Assembly: GCA_046052065.1 (NCBI GenBank)
Contig: JBJOND010000001.1
Location: 44,092-108,091 of the forward strand
Direction of reading: 5' to 3'
DNA: 64,000 nt
Source: CAINEC01 sp046052065
GTDB lineage: Bacteria; Bacteroidota; Bacteroidia; AKYH767-A; OLB10
Both the position numbers and the translations under genes were made by a program. Positions 35,301 through 44,823 of the stretch are shown here, piece after piece. The notes below the pieces were generated by a model. That model did no database searches and was not told the DNA's origin. It saw nothing but the letters and a program-made list of their open reading frames with translations. Each line of letters opens with the position of its first letter. Positions within the stretch are counted from its first letter, which is position 1.

Positions 35301-38300
35301 ATTTAGCAGGTTGTCAAAATTTCGATACAGTTCGAGTAGTTGTTGGTCCTGTACCAACTGCAAATGCAGGAATAAATCAAACTTATTGTTCAGGACAAAG
35401 TGCGAGCATAGGAAGCTCTTTAACATCGGGGTATACGTATTCATGGTCACCAGCAACAGGATTAAATAGCACTACTATTTCTAATCCTACTTCAGCAGCC
35501 ACCAATTCAGGTAATTCTCCAATAACAATAACCTATTCTGTAATTGCTACATGGTTTGGATGTAAAGACACTGCAACGGTAGATGTTACTATTAAACCGG
35601 TACCAGTATCTATTGCTGGAACTAATCAGTTATTATGTTCAGGAAACACGGTTCAACTTGGAGGCACAAGCACTAACAGTTACACCTACACGTGGACACC
35701 TGGAACGAATTTAAGTGATAGCTTGATTTCTAATCCAACATTAACCGATGTAACAACAGGACTAACACCTGATACATTATTTTATTCTGTCACAACAGAA
35801 TTAAATGGTTGTACTTCTTCAGATACTGTTCAAGTTGTTCTTAGTCCTGTACCTACAGCTCAAGCAGGAAATGATATTACCTTCTGCTCAGGACAATCAG
35901 GAACTATTGGTGACTTATCAATTTCAAATTATAATTATTCTTGGTCGCCAGCAACTGGTTTGAGCAATGCTACTAATTCTTCTACTTCAGTATCATTAAC
36001 CAATAATACTACAGCTGTTACTACAAATAACTATGTACTCACAACTAACTTATTTGGTTGTATTGATAAAGATACTGTTGCTGTAAATGTAAAACCATTG
36101 CCAGTTTCAGAAGCAGGTGCAGCAGTTTCATCGTGTGATGGCGATACAGTTGCAATCGGAACAAGCGCTACTAGCGGTTACGCATATGTATGGACACCTG
36201 CTACAGGCTTGTCAAATAATACATCATCTACAACACAAGTTTATATCAGTAATACAGGCTCAACAGCTTCAACGGTTTACTATACAGTTACTACAACATT
36301 GAATGGGTGTACTACATCAGACAGTGTAGCTGTAACTTCTAATCCACTTCCAATTGTAATAGCACAAGCTGCTCCTGCTGCGATTTGCTTCGGACAATCA
36401 ACTAGCATTACGGCTTCAGGTGCTTCATCTTACAATTGGGTTGAATTAGCAAATCCAGGTGTTTCAATCGGAACCGGAGCTACATTATCAATCACACCTC
36501 AAACAAACACTACTTACGTTGTAGAAGGAACAAGTTCTGCTAACTGTATAAACTACGATACCATTACTATTACAGTTAATCCACTACCAACCGTTCAAAT
36601 ACTATCATCATCTACTGACCTATGTAATGGCGATACATTAACATTAACTGCAAGTGGGGCTAACACCTATAACTGGGTTGATTTAGCTTCTGGTAATTCA
36701 TTAGGAAGTGCCTCAACAATTAGTGTATTCCCTTCTGCTAATGCTAGCTATGCATTAGTTGGAACTGATGGTAACTCTTGCGTAAATTCAGATACCATTC
36801 TAGTTAATGTTAACCCTGCACCAACAATCAATGCGATAACAGGAACACTATCTGTTTGTCCAGGTGCTAGTGGCGTACAGTATTGGGTATTAAATCCCAA
36901 TACTACATCGACATATAATTGGGGCATAACAAATGGAGCGATTACCGCAGGCCAAGGCACGGATACGATCAGTATCGATTGGCCAGGAATTCAAACAGCA
37001 GCTTTCGTATCAGTTATTGAAGTAACCGATTTAGGTTGTCCTTCTGACTCAGTTCAGTTACCAATTAACATTAACGTAGTATTAGAACCAATCGCGCCTA
37101 CAGGTGCAAGTACACTATGTGCGGACCTTGCGCAAGGAATTACTTACTCTACTACTAATACACCAGGCTCAGTTTATACATGGCATGCACAAGGTGGATC
37201 AATAGTAAGCGGAGACGGCACAAGCAATGTGACTGTTGACTGGAATGTAACTGGTCCGCAGACAGTAGCTTTGTGGTATGATGAAAACAGTATTACAATT
37301 GATACCGTTTGTGCGGGTGTTTCAGATACTTTATATGTTACTATTAATCCAATACCGGTTACAAGTACAATCACAGGAAACAATGCAATTTGTATTGGCG
37401 ACTCTGGAACATTCAGTGTTGCAAATACCGTTGGAAGTACTTACAACTGGAGTATTACAGGTGGAACAATAAATGGAACGTCAACTACAAATACAACATC
37501 AGCAACATTAACAACAGTACCAGGCGCTACTATCACTGTTCAAGAAACCAATACTTACGGTTGTATAGGAACACCTACAACATACAATGTAACAGTAAAT
37601 CCGCTTCCTAACGCTGAGGCAGGTACGAACGTCACAATTTGTAATGGAACAACAACCACTTTAAATGCTAGTGGTGGCACCTCGTATGCTTGGACAAACA
37701 ATAGCACATTAGATAACTTAACGATTGCCAATCCTATTGCTAACCCTTCTGCAACTACTACCTACTACGTTTTAGTTACTGATGTAAATGGTTGTAAAAA
37801 TTCTGATAGTGTAACAGTTGTAGTTAATCAATTACCAAATGTTACCGTTAGTAACAATACAGCTATTTGTATTGGCGCATCAACTCCAATAACTGCTTCG
37901 GGAGCAAGTATCTATAGTTGGTCTCCATCAACTGGATTAGATAACGCAAATATTGCCACTCCAACAGCTAATCCTACAAGCACTACTACCTATACTGTAA
38001 TTGGAACTGACAACAACGGATGTTCTAATTCTAATAGCACAACAGTTACGGTTAACCCACTTCCAACAGCAGTTGTATCAAGCGGTGGAAATATTTGCAA
38101 TGGAGGAAGCGTCAATTTAACGTCGAGTGGTGGTACATCATACAGCTGGACACCTTCAACAGGATTAAATAATGCAACAATTGATAACCCTATTGCATCG
38201 CCAACAACAACTACTACGTATACAGTAACTGTTACAGACGCTAATGGATGTACTGATGATGATCAAGTAACTATTAATGTTAACGACCAACCAATTGCTG

Positions 38301-38812
38301 CGTTTGCAATTGATACTGCAATAACGGTTGTAGGTTGTGAAGGAGTAGAAATTACATTGATCAACAATAGTACGTTTGCATTAAATTACGAATGGAACTT
38401 TGGTGATGGCAGTACATCTACAGATGCTAATCCTTATCACGTATTTGCATTTGGCTCATCAAACGGTATCACATTAGTAGCTTATAACAATCAATGTTCA
38501 GATACGTTGGTTACGCCATTTAGTCCTGGTCAATTAGCTGATTACTTCAGCAATATTCCAAATATCTTTACTCCTAATAATGATGGCATCAACGATTGTT
38601 TCAATCTTGGAGAAAATACTAAGTTTGAAGATTGCAGTTCTTGGGAAATCTATAATCGTTGGGGAACTAAAGTATTTACTAGCAGTACTGCACAAACATG
38701 CTGGAATGGAAAGAAAGATAATACAGGAGAAGATCAACCAGCAGGAACTTACTTCTACATTTTAAAAGCAGGCAATGCCGATTACAAAGGAACGGTAATG
38801 CTGAATCGCTAA
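32357..38812 (+). CDS. giant repeat adhesin-like protein with T9SS type B sorting domain
   Basis: A 2151-residue secreted surface protein. After the signal peptide (1-24) comes an N-terminal domain (about 25-410) starting HLMGGNMTYEFLG, common in large Bacteroidota surface proteins. Then come about 18 Ig/PKD-like modules. Ten of them (about residues 498-1330) are regular 83-residue units opening PxPTANAGNxxxxCSG and closing GCxxxDTVxVVV. A PKD domain (YEWNFGDGSTSTDANPYHVF) precedes the gliding-motility-associated C-terminal domain, NIFTPNNDGINDCF to GTYFYILKAG. Role in adhesion is inferred. Units 3-4 and 5-6 are nearly duplicated at DNA level, 498 bases apart. Confidence 0.9.
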   Translation: MKKLLLAVFCCIGAFLMTSQTASATHLMGGNMTYEFLGLNSGTGLYDYRVTLKIYRLCDPGSSQLPTSTSLGVYQDNPGNPALKQRVALATLNLISQQAIVPPNAGASCSFAPNVCVEEGVYQTTVSVPANTTGYYFMADRCCRNNNIDNLSNPGATGQSYYAYAPDPSIDNNSPTFAVPPVPFICANDTVSILNQAIDVDGDSLSYAFVTPFAGISSSGNPNPQAPTNYTWPIPTVNYATNFSNTTPFGLNSYAAMDPATGLGVYVSPNQGYYVVAIEISEYRNGVLIGVSRLDIQIIVITCPTNPAPAIANNQTTYTIQEGQTLCFNVGYTDPNGDSLFLTHTGDIFNSTLVNPTATLPNVSGDSVISAQFCWSTSCNQGRTTPYQFSTSATDNGCPAKVTNTVYTINVLNTQAPTVMNGPDTLCLNAATGVAYSVSSTSGYTYQWLVTNGTQISGTNTASAGVTFSNTGLATVSVVALNPFGCPSDTLRKTVFIKPQPTAAAGTDVSFCSGGSATLGTSTTSGYTYSWSPATNLSNSTLSNPVVTINNTGTTPTSTTYIVTSTLNGCTNKDTVVVTSNPFPVANAGNNTSICSGASAPLGTLSTAGYTYSWTPGSGLSNNTVSNPVFSLTNTGNTPDTLQYVVLVANGFACSTTDTVQVVVRPVPTAVAGNDLIFCSGASGTVGSSSTSGYTYSWTPSTGLTAPTGSSSTVTLTNTTTANDTVSYILTTTWFGCTAKDTAKVIVKPIPTANAGNNLFLCSGVNGQIGSISTSGYNYTWTPTTGLSNPNLSNPTVSLTNNGITTDTIFYFLNTDLAGCQNNDTVRVVVAPVPTANAGLDQTYCSGQTVTIGSATTSGYLYSWSPAAGLSTPTNSTSTVTLTNTNTANDTVSYILTTTWFGCIDKDTVKVIVKPVPTANAGNNLFLCSGVNGQIGTISTSGYAYTWTPTTGLSNPSVSNPVVSLTNNGSTTDTIFYFLNTDLAGCQNFDTVRVVVGPVPTANAGINQTYCSGQSASIGSSLTSGYTYSWSPATGLNSTTISNPTSAATNSGNSPITITYSVIATWFGCKDTATVDVTIKPVPVSIAGTNQLLCSGNTVQLGGTSTNSYTYTWTPGTNLSDSLISNPTLTDVTTGLTPDTLFYSVTTELNGCTSSDTVQVVLSPVPTAQAGNDITFCSGQSGTIGDLSISNYNYSWSPATGLSNATNSSTSVSLTNNTTAVTTNNYVLTTNLFGCIDKDTVAVNVKPLPVSEAGAAVSSCDGDTVAIGTSATSGYAYVWTPATGLSNNTSSTTQVYISNTGSTASTVYYTVTTTLNGCTTSDSVAVTSNPLPIVIAQAAPAAICFGQSTSITASGASSYNWVELANPGVSIGTGATLSITPQTNTTYVVEGTSSANCINYDTITITVNPLPTVQILSSSTDLCNGDTLTLTASGANTYNWVDLASGNSLGSASTISVFPSANASYALVGTDGNSCVNSDTILVNVNPAPTINAITGTLSVCPGASGVQYWVLNPNTTSTYNWGITNGAITAGQGTDTISIDWPGIQTAAFVSVIEVTDLGCPSDSVQLPININVVLEPIAPTGASTLCADLAQGITYSTTNTPGSVYTWHAQGGSIVSGDGTSNVTVDWNVTGPQTVALWYDENSITIDTVCAGVSDTLYVTINPIPVTSTITGNNAICIGDSGTFSVANTVGSTYNWSITGGTINGTSTTNTTSATLTTVPGATITVQETNTYGCIGTPTTYNVTVNPLPNAEAGTNVTICNGTTTTLNASGGTSYAWTNNSTLDNLTIANPIANPSATTTYYVLVTDVNGCKNSDSVTVVVNQLPNVTVSNNTAICIGASTPITASGASIYSWSPSTGLDNANIATPTANPTSTTTYTVIGTDNNGCSNSNSTTVTVNPLPTAVVSSGGNICNGGSVNLTSSGGTSYSWTPSTGLNNATIDNPIASPTTTTTYTVTVTDANGCTDDDQVTINVNDQPIAAFAIDTAITVVGCEGVEITLINNSTFALNYEWNFGDGSTSTDANPYHVFAFGSSNGITLVAYNNQCSDTLVTPFSPGQLADYFSNIPNIFTPNNDGINDCFNLGENTKFEDCSSWEIYNRWGTKVFTSSTAQTCWNGKKDNTGEDQPAGTYFYILKAGNADYKGTVMLNR

Positions 38813-38830
38813 TAATTTATAACTAATTGA

Positions 38831-38860
38831 AACGGAGCCCAAAAAGCTCCGTTTTTTTTT
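38831..38860 (+). terminator. terminator after the adhesin gene
   Basis: An 8-bp stem AACGGAGC/GCTCCGTT with loop CCAAAAA, followed by nine T. Confidence 0.9.
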
Positions 38861-38932
38861 AACCTTTTTTATTTGATTTCGTAGAACGTCCGAATTGAAA
38901 GAGTGAAATACACTTTCAAAAGGATAAAAGCT

Positions 38933-41900
38933 ATGAATAAATTTAAATCACGAACCTTCAGAATGATCGATAAAAAAATCGAAAGTTCTTTTTTTATTGT
39001 TTTAGCGGTCGCTATTCTCAGCGTATTTATTAGCTATTATGTTATCAAAACTAATCAGGATAAAACAGCGGAATTAATCAACAAAACAAATCCAACGCTT
39101 TTACAGATTAATAGGCTTCAACTATTGGTTCACAACTCTGCCTTTTATACAACTAATGCAGTATATAATTACGAGCAACGTTTTTATTTAGATAGTCTAC
39201 AACAGCTTAAGAATACCGATTATACTAAAATCAAATCGAAGATTATTGCATTAAACAAAGTTGATAATCCAGACTATATAGCTTTAAATAATTGCATTAG
39301 TCAATATGAACGCATTTTAAAATCAGAAAATAATTTACTTAACTCATTATATGCAGCCATTGATCATGGAGATTCTGCTACTATTTATCAATCTAAAATA
39401 GAATTACAGCAAAATATACTTCCACTATCGAATCAACTTACTTACAAACTAAAAAAACTATCGAACAAGCAAGCAAGTTTATTAATAAGCATACAAGACG
39501 AGATGTTGTATAGCTACAACTGGATTTTAATTGTTGTTGTAGGATTGTCAATCATGCTATTGCTTTTAATGTTGAATGCTGCTTATATCATCAAGAAACA
39601 GATTGTTCAGCCTGTATTAAAAGTGCAGAATTCGTTGATTGAACTTGGAAGAGGAGAGCTTCCAGATATCAGTATTGAAACACCAGATAATGCTATTGGT
39701 GTAATGATTAAAGAATTAAAAAAATCAATTGGAAGTTTAAGAAAAAAAGCGGCGTTTGTTGAAGAAGTAGGTAAAGGTAACTTCTATCAAGAATTTGAAC
39801 CACTTAGCGATAAAGATGTACAAGGGAAAGCACTGATTGAAATGCGCAATAGACTTGCAATATCATATGAATCAGAAAAGCTAAGAAGGTGGCAACATGA
39901 TGGGCTAGTACAACTGAATGAAATCATGAGAACTAGTAACAAAGATTTTTCTGATTTACTTGAAAAAATTATCGAGACAATTGTGAATCATATTAAGGTC
40001 GATCAAGCTGCAGTATTTTTATTGCACAATGAGGATATGAATGATTTACATATTCAGCTTGGAGCGTACTTTAATTTAAATACGAAGATTCTAAACAGTA
40101 AACGTTATGAATTAAAATCGAGTTTAATTGGAAGAGTACTTGAAACAAAGACTACTATTCTTAGTACTAATACTTATGATCCTTACTTTACAATTGAATA
40201 TCCAGATGGCAAAGAATCGATTAATTGTAATATTGTTGTTATTCCACTTATCACAAGCGGAACTGTAGTAGGTGCAATTCAAGTTGCTAAAATTGAATCC
40301 TTCATTAATGAAGAGGTAGAGTTAATCGAAAAAATGGCAGAGCCTATTGCTGCGAGTTTGTATAATGTTAGGGCGAATCTAAAAACAAATCAGCTTTTAG
40401 TTGAATCAAGAAAACAAGCTGAAGAACTTGCGTATCAAGAGCAAGAATTGAAAAAAATAAATAATGAATTAATTCAAAAATCAGAGTTGCTTGAAGCCAG
40501 CGAAGAGGAATTGAAGTATCAACAAGAAGAATTAAAGAAAGTCAATTTGATACTTGAAGAAAAAGCAAAACTTCTCGAAGAAAAGAACAGCGCAATTGAA
40601 GAAGCGCGTAAACATGTTACAGCAAAGGCCCAACAGTTAGAGCAAAGTAATAAGTATAAGTCGGCGTTCTTAGCAAATATGAGTCATGAATTAAGAACTC
40701 CGTTAAATAGTATCCTAATTCTTGCTAAACTTTTATCGGAAGACCGAACGAATCATCTGAATGAAAAACAAAGAGAGCATGCACAGGTAATTCATAAATC
40801 GGGCAGCGACTTATTAATGCTAATTAATGATATTCTTGATTTATCGAAAATAGAAGCGGGCAAACTTGATTTACAATTTGAGGAGCTTCCAGTAGATGAA
40901 ATAATGGATGATATCAATTCTTTATTCATTGAATTAGCCAACGAAAATAAAATCAATTTCAAGATTGAAACAAGCATTCCTTCAAATGAATTTATTACTA
41001 CTGACAGAATACGTACTGAGCAAATACTAAAAAATCTTTTGTCTAATGCATTTAAATTTACTCCTGCTCATGGTGAGGTGAAATTGCAATTTGATTTAGA
41101 TAACAATAAACAAAATTTAATTATACAGGTATGTGATTCCGGTATTGGTATTCCAATAGAAAAACAATCGCTCATATTCGATGCATTCCAACAAGCTGAT
41201 GGATCTACTAGCAGAAAATTTGGAGGTACTGGTTTAGGACTTGCTATTAGTAAAGAACTAACCACGATGATGGGTGGAAAAATTGAACTCACTAGTGAAG
41301 CAGGAAAAGGCAGTTGTTTTAAAATAGTTCTTCCTCAAATAAATGTTGATATCATTGAAAAGAAAAACAACGAATCAATTATACTCTTGGAGGAAAAAGA
41401 AATAAAAATAGAATCCACGATTGAAAATAATAAAAACCTTATTCTAATAGTAGAAGATGATATTGTTTTTGCAAGCGTACTTGCAGAATATTGCCGAAGG
41501 TATAATCTTGAATTTATAATTGCCTGCGATGGTGAGCAAGCAGTTGAATTAACTAAAACTTACAAACCATCAACCATTATACTTGATCTTATATTGCCAA
41601 TTATTAATGGATGGGAATTCATCGATATTATTAAGGGCGACGAAGAGTTACGTAATATTCCGATTCATGTAATATCTGCTGCAGAAAAAAGCATGCAGAC
41701 CGAAAACATGAATGTACAATCTTACTATGAAAAGCCAGTTGGTAAATTTGAATTAGACAGTCTATTTGATACCATTAAAAATAGTGAGACTCCCTTCACC
41801 AATATTGCATTCATAGGCATTCCAAATGAAACTGATAACACCATTATTGATGCAGTTACTACATCAAACCATAAGATTAAAATTACATTTATTGACGATG

Positions 41901-42541
41901 CCAGTGAATCAATTAAAAATAATTGCATCGATTGTGTAATCATCAGTAGTCAATATGTAATAAATAATGACTTTTTATCGAAACAAATTTTTAAAAATAA
42001 CGAACTAAGTAATAAACCGCTTGTCTATTTCAATGATTCAATAGACGAGTGTATCAAAGAAATCAATTTCGTTCTTAATAAAAATGAATTAATGGAGCCT
42101 AACTCTAATTCAGAAATTGAATTGGAAATTATAGAACTAACCGAAGATGTATTAATTGGTAAAAGTGTGCTGGTAGTAGATGATGACGTAAGAAATATTT
42201 ATTCGCTGACAAGTATACTAGAACATGAGCAAATGAATATCTATACTGCATTCTCAGGTGATGAAGCAATCAATAAACTACATAAGAATAAAATTGATAT
42301 TGTACTGATGGATATCATGATGCCAGGCAAAAGTGGATTTGAAACCATGAAAGAAATCAGAGCAGATATTCTGTTTAATGAGTTGCCAATAATTGCAGTA
42401 ACTGCAAAGGCAATGAAAGGAGACAAAGAACTTTGTATTGATGCAGGAGCAAATGATTATCTAACAAAACCAATTAATACAGAACTATTAATCAAAAAAA
42501 TGAAACAACAATTAAACACAATAAAAAATGAAAACGCGTAA
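38933..42541 (+). CDS. hybrid sensor histidine kinase with multiple receiver domains
   Basis: A 1202-residue inner-membrane sensor. Two transmembrane segments (about 17-35 and 196-219) flank a helical periplasmic domain. Then come a HAMP-like linker (to about 285), a GAF domain (about 333-480), a coiled coil (about 483-576) and HisKA with ANMSHELRTPLN (His about 585). HATPase_c has LLSNAFKFTP, DSGIGIP and GGTGLGLAIS. A first receiver (LILIVEDDI; LDLILPIINGWE, about 840-955), a degenerate receiver-like stretch, and a second receiver (VLVVDDDV; LMDIMMPGKSG; VTAKAM, about 1080-1200) follow. The start is ATG 38933 with AGGATAAA upstream rather than GTG 38903. It overlaps the orphan receiver by 14 bases. 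Confidence 0.9.
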   Translation: MNKFKSRTFRMIDKKIESSFFIVLAVAILSVFISYYVIKTNQDKTAELINKTNPTLLQINRLQLLVHNSAFYTTNAVYNYEQRFYLDSLQQLKNTDYTKIKSKIIALNKVDNPDYIALNNCISQYERILKSENNLLNSLYAAIDHGDSATIYQSKIELQQNILPLSNQLTYKLKKLSNKQASLLISIQDEMLYSYNWILIVVVGLSIMLLLLMLNAAYIIKKQIVQPVLKVQNSLIELGRGELPDISIETPDNAIGVMIKELKKSIGSLRKKAAFVEEVGKGNFYQEFEPLSDKDVQGKALIEMRNRLAISYESEKLRRWQHDGLVQLNEIMRTSNKDFSDLLEKIIETIVNHIKVDQAAVFLLHNEDMNDLHIQLGAYFNLNTKILNSKRYELKSSLIGRVLETKTTILSTNTYDPYFTIEYPDGKESINCNIVVIPLITSGTVVGAIQVAKIESFINEEVELIEKMAEPIAASLYNVRANLKTNQLLVESRKQAEELAYQEQELKKINNELIQKSELLEASEEELKYQQEELKKVNLILEEKAKLLEEKNSAIEEARKHVTAKAQQLEQSNKYKSAFLANMSHELRTPLNSILILAKLLSEDRTNHLNEKQREHAQVIHKSGSDLLMLINDILDLSKIEAGKLDLQFEELPVDEIMDDINSLFIELANENKINFKIETSIPSNEFITTDRIRTEQILKNLLSNAFKFTPAHGEVKLQFDLDNNKQNLIIQVCDSGIGIPIEKQSLIFDAFQQADGSTSRKFGGTGLGLAISKELTTMMGGKIELTSEAGKGSCFKIVLPQINVDIIEKKNNESIILLEEKEIKIESTIENNKNLILIVEDDIVFASVLAEYCRRYNLEFIIACDGEQAVELTKTYKPSTIILDLILPIINGWEFIDIIKGDEELRNIPIHVISAAEKSMQTENMNVQSYYEKPVGKFELDSLFDTIKNSETPFTNIAFIGIPNETDNTIIDAVTTSNHKIKITFIDDASESIKNNCIDCVIISSQYVINNDFLSKQIFKNNELSNKPLVYFNDSIDECIKEINFVLNKNELMEPNSNSEIELEIIELTEDVLIGKSVLVVDDDVRNIYSLTSILEHEQMNIYTAFSGDEAINKLHKNKIDIVLMDIMMPGKSGFETMKEIRADILFNELPIIAVTAKAMKGDKELCIDAGANDYLTKPINTELLIKKMKQQLNTIKNENA

Positions 42542-42938
42542 AGAGAGTAAAATACTTATCGTACATCATCGTCCACAATTTATGCTTGCATTGGAAGCTG
42601 CATTAAATAAGCCACACAGAATATTTCTAAATGCTACATCAGCATTAGAAACATTATCCATGACAAGCATTGATGATATTGACTTAATTATATTAGACAG
42701 TCAAATGGAAGATGCGGATGTAATTACGTTAACAGGAATTTTAAAATCACAAAACAAAACAAAAAATATTCCTTACATTATTCTAAACGAAACACCATCA
42801 ATTATTGAACATTACTTTAAGTCGTGGCCAGAAGGCAGCGTAGACTTTTTAGTTTATCCGATTGATGGACACAAAATTGAAAATTCCGTCAGCAAGTTTG
42901 AAAAATCGAATTTTACATGGAAGGTTAAAGTGAAATAA
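42528..42938 (+). CDS. degenerate stand-alone receiver domain protein
   Basis: A 136-residue single-domain protein with a receiver-like pattern: ILIVHHRP at the first strand, LIILDSQMEDADVITLT at the phosphorylation strand (Asp present), IPYIILNE, and VDFLVYPIDG at the end. The acidic pair needed for Mg2+ is replaced by HH and the conserved Lys by Tyr, so phosphorylation as in normal receivers is doubtful. Its ATG lies inside the last codons of the hybrid kinase (14-base overlap), so the two are translationally coupled and likely partners. A terminator follows. Confidence 0.75.
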   Translation: MKTRKESKILIVHHRPQFMLALEAALNKPHRIFLNATSALETLSMTSIDDIDLIILDSQMEDADVITLTGILKSQNKTKNIPYIILNETPSIIEHYFKSWPEGSVDFLVYPIDGHKIENSVSKFEKSNFTWKVKVK

Positions 42939-42942
42939 GAAG

Positions 42943-42976
42943 AAAGCCCTTACAAAAAAAGTAAGGGCTTTTTTGT
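42943..42976 (+). terminator. terminator after the receiver gene
   Basis: An 11-bp stem AAAGCCCTTAC/GTAAGGGCTTT with a seven-A loop and a T-run. Confidence 0.9.
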
Positions 42977-43006
42977 TTTATTGGCATTGACTACTTTTAT
43001 CCAGCA

Positions 43007-44476
43007 ATGAAATGGTTAAAGCCTGATAACGCAAAGAGGATTCTTTCAATATCAATTACGGTATTTGTTTTAGTACATTTATTATACATTAATCTGCCAC
43101 CATGCAGTATTCATGTATGGAGACAATGCAATACACTGGCCGTAGCTCAAAATTTTCACGACGAAAGTTTAAATATTTTAGAACCTAGAGTCGATAGAAG
43201 ATTTGAAAATAATGGCATAACAGGAACTGCTTTCCCACTCTATGAATGGATCTTAGCTTTGATTTATAAAGTAACTGGTGTTCATTATTGGGTGCACCGT
43301 TTACTATCGCTACTAATTTCTATAACAGCAATCATTTATGCTTTTCGCTTTTTACAAAATATAACTTCAAATAAGTTAGTAGCTGCTGTTTCATGTGCTT
43401 TGATTTTGTGGACACCTGAGTTTTTTTATCATAGCATCAACGCTATTCCGGATATACTTGCAATTTGCACAGGATTCATCAGTTTGTACTATTTCACCAA
43501 GAGAGATCGCGATAAAATTTCAATTGTACTTTCCTTTTTGTTTCTAACTATAAGCGGGCTAATCAAAATGCAATACTTGATGATAGGCATCTTTCACTTT
43601 ATAGAATTTATCAAATCGAAACTTGAAAATAGAAAGCTGATCAAAGAGGATTTAATTATACTTATTACTGGAATACTTTGTTTAGGGACTGTCTTTAGCT
43701 GGTATAGTTACTCATTACACTTAATTGAGCAATCTAACTTACGCGACTTTGGAATAGAAATCAGATCTGCTAATAATTTTCAAAGTGCAATTGCTACATT
43801 GAAAAAAAATCTGATCAGTGATTTTCCAGAATTAGTCTTTGGCTTTGCGAATACAATCGTAATCATAATTGGATGCTATGCGTCATTATCAAAAAAATCA
43901 AATAGATACTTTATTCACTTTTTAGCATTATTAGTCATTTATTGTATTTATCATTTACTTGAACTTCGACAAATGGATGTACATCATTATTATATGTTGC
44001 CCATTTACTTTGGTATTCTCGGTTTACTATACAACGGAATTTCATTTCTTTATAAAAAAGGCAAGTACTCATTCATCCTTCTCTTAATGATTGCTCAACC
44101 TGCTCTAGCTTGTATACGGATTATACCTGCACGATGGGGGAAGAGTGATTTAGGTATCTCACAATCCTTCAGTGATAAATCAAAACTTACTAAACTTAAA
44201 TCGTTTATACCCGAAAATGCAAAAGTAATTGCTGGCCCTGATGAATCAGGATGTATTTATTTATACTTCCTCCACAAAAAAGGATTTGGCTACGAAAAAG
44301 CAAATCAATTAACAGAATTAAAAGATGATAAACTGCTTTTAGAAAATTATATTGACAGAGGTGCGACTTATTTAATTACATCGGATGTTTCAAATGTAAA
44401 AAATGAAATACTACTAAATTATTATGATTCCATTATTCAATACAATGAATTCTACATTATCAAGCTAAGAAAATGA
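43007..44476 (+). CDS. ArnT/PMT-like membrane glycosyltransferase
   Basis: A 489-residue polytopic membrane protein with about ten transmembrane segments in the first 380 residues and a C-terminal soluble part. The segment VHWRQ-like (SIHVWRQCNTLAVAQNF, about 34-50) with EPRVDRRFENNG after it is characteristic of GT-C enzymes related to ArnT and dolichyl-phosphate mannosyltransferases. These use a polyprenyl-phosphate sugar on the outer face of the inner membrane. Acceptor unknown. Its stop overlaps the start of dgkA (ATGA), and the linked lipid kinase would fit a polyprenyl or lipid cycle. The family call is by overall pattern. Confidence 0.7.
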   Translation: MKWLKPDNAKRILSISITVFVLVHLLYINLPPCSIHVWRQCNTLAVAQNFHDESLNILEPRVDRRFENNGITGTAFPLYEWILALIYKVTGVHYWVHRLLSLLISITAIIYAFRFLQNITSNKLVAAVSCALILWTPEFFYHSINAIPDILAICTGFISLYYFTKRDRDKISIVLSFLFLTISGLIKMQYLMIGIFHFIEFIKSKLENRKLIKEDLIILITGILCLGTVFSWYSYSLHLIEQSNLRDFGIEIRSANNFQSAIATLKKNLISDFPELVFGFANTIVIIIGCYASLSKKSNRYFIHFLALLVIYCIYHLLELRQMDVHHYYMLPIYFGILGLLYNGISFLYKKGKYSFILLLMIAQPALACIRIIPARWGKSDLGISQSFSDKSKLTKLKSFIPENAKVIAGPDESGCIYLYFLHKKGFGYEKANQLTELKDDKLLLENYIDRGATYLITSDVSNVKNEILLNYYDSIIQYNEFYIIKLRK

Positions 44477-44823
44477 AAAACAGAATAGCCAGTTTCAAAT
44501 ATGCATTGAATGGAATTCGTTTGATATTTAAAAGCGGACCTAATTTTATCATACAACTCATTATTGCATTAATTACTTTAAGTGCAGGGATGTATTTTCA
44601 AATAAGGGCTACGGAGTGGACAATTATTTTAATTTGCATCGCTGGTGTTTTATCTGCTGAAATCTTCAACACTGCGATAGAAAAAATGGTAGATCATTTA
44701 TCACCTGAAAAGAATAAATATGCTGGTGAAATAAAAGACCTTGCAGCGGGAGCCGTATTATTATTTTCAATTATAACTGCTATCATCGGAATAATTATTT
44801 TTTATCCCTACCTGATAGATTAA
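44473..44823 (+). CDS. dgkA: diacylglycerol kinase family protein (DgkA type)
   Basis: A 116-residue integral membrane kinase that phosphorylates diacylglycerol or undecaprenol. The signature is the AEIFNTAIEKMVDHLSPE helix (about 72-89) followed by KDLAAGAVLLFSI (about 97-109), with three membrane helices. The gene starts in the stop of the glycosyltransferase gene, so translation is coupled. Gram-positive relatives act on undecaprenol; the true substrate here is not decidable. Its last 4 bases overlap the convergent marC gene. Confidence 0.88.
   Translation: MKNRIASFKYALNGIRLIFKSGPNFIIQLIIALITLSAGMYFQIRATEWTIILICIAGVLSAEIFNTAIEKMVDHLSPEKNKYAGEIKDLAAGAVLLFSIITAIIGIIIFYPYLID

Noticed and set aside
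42528..42541. Frameshift splitting the hybrid kinase and a third receiver
   Set aside because: The kinase's last receiver is complete and the short overlap with a new ATG is normal for coupled genes, so two genes are more likely than a break.
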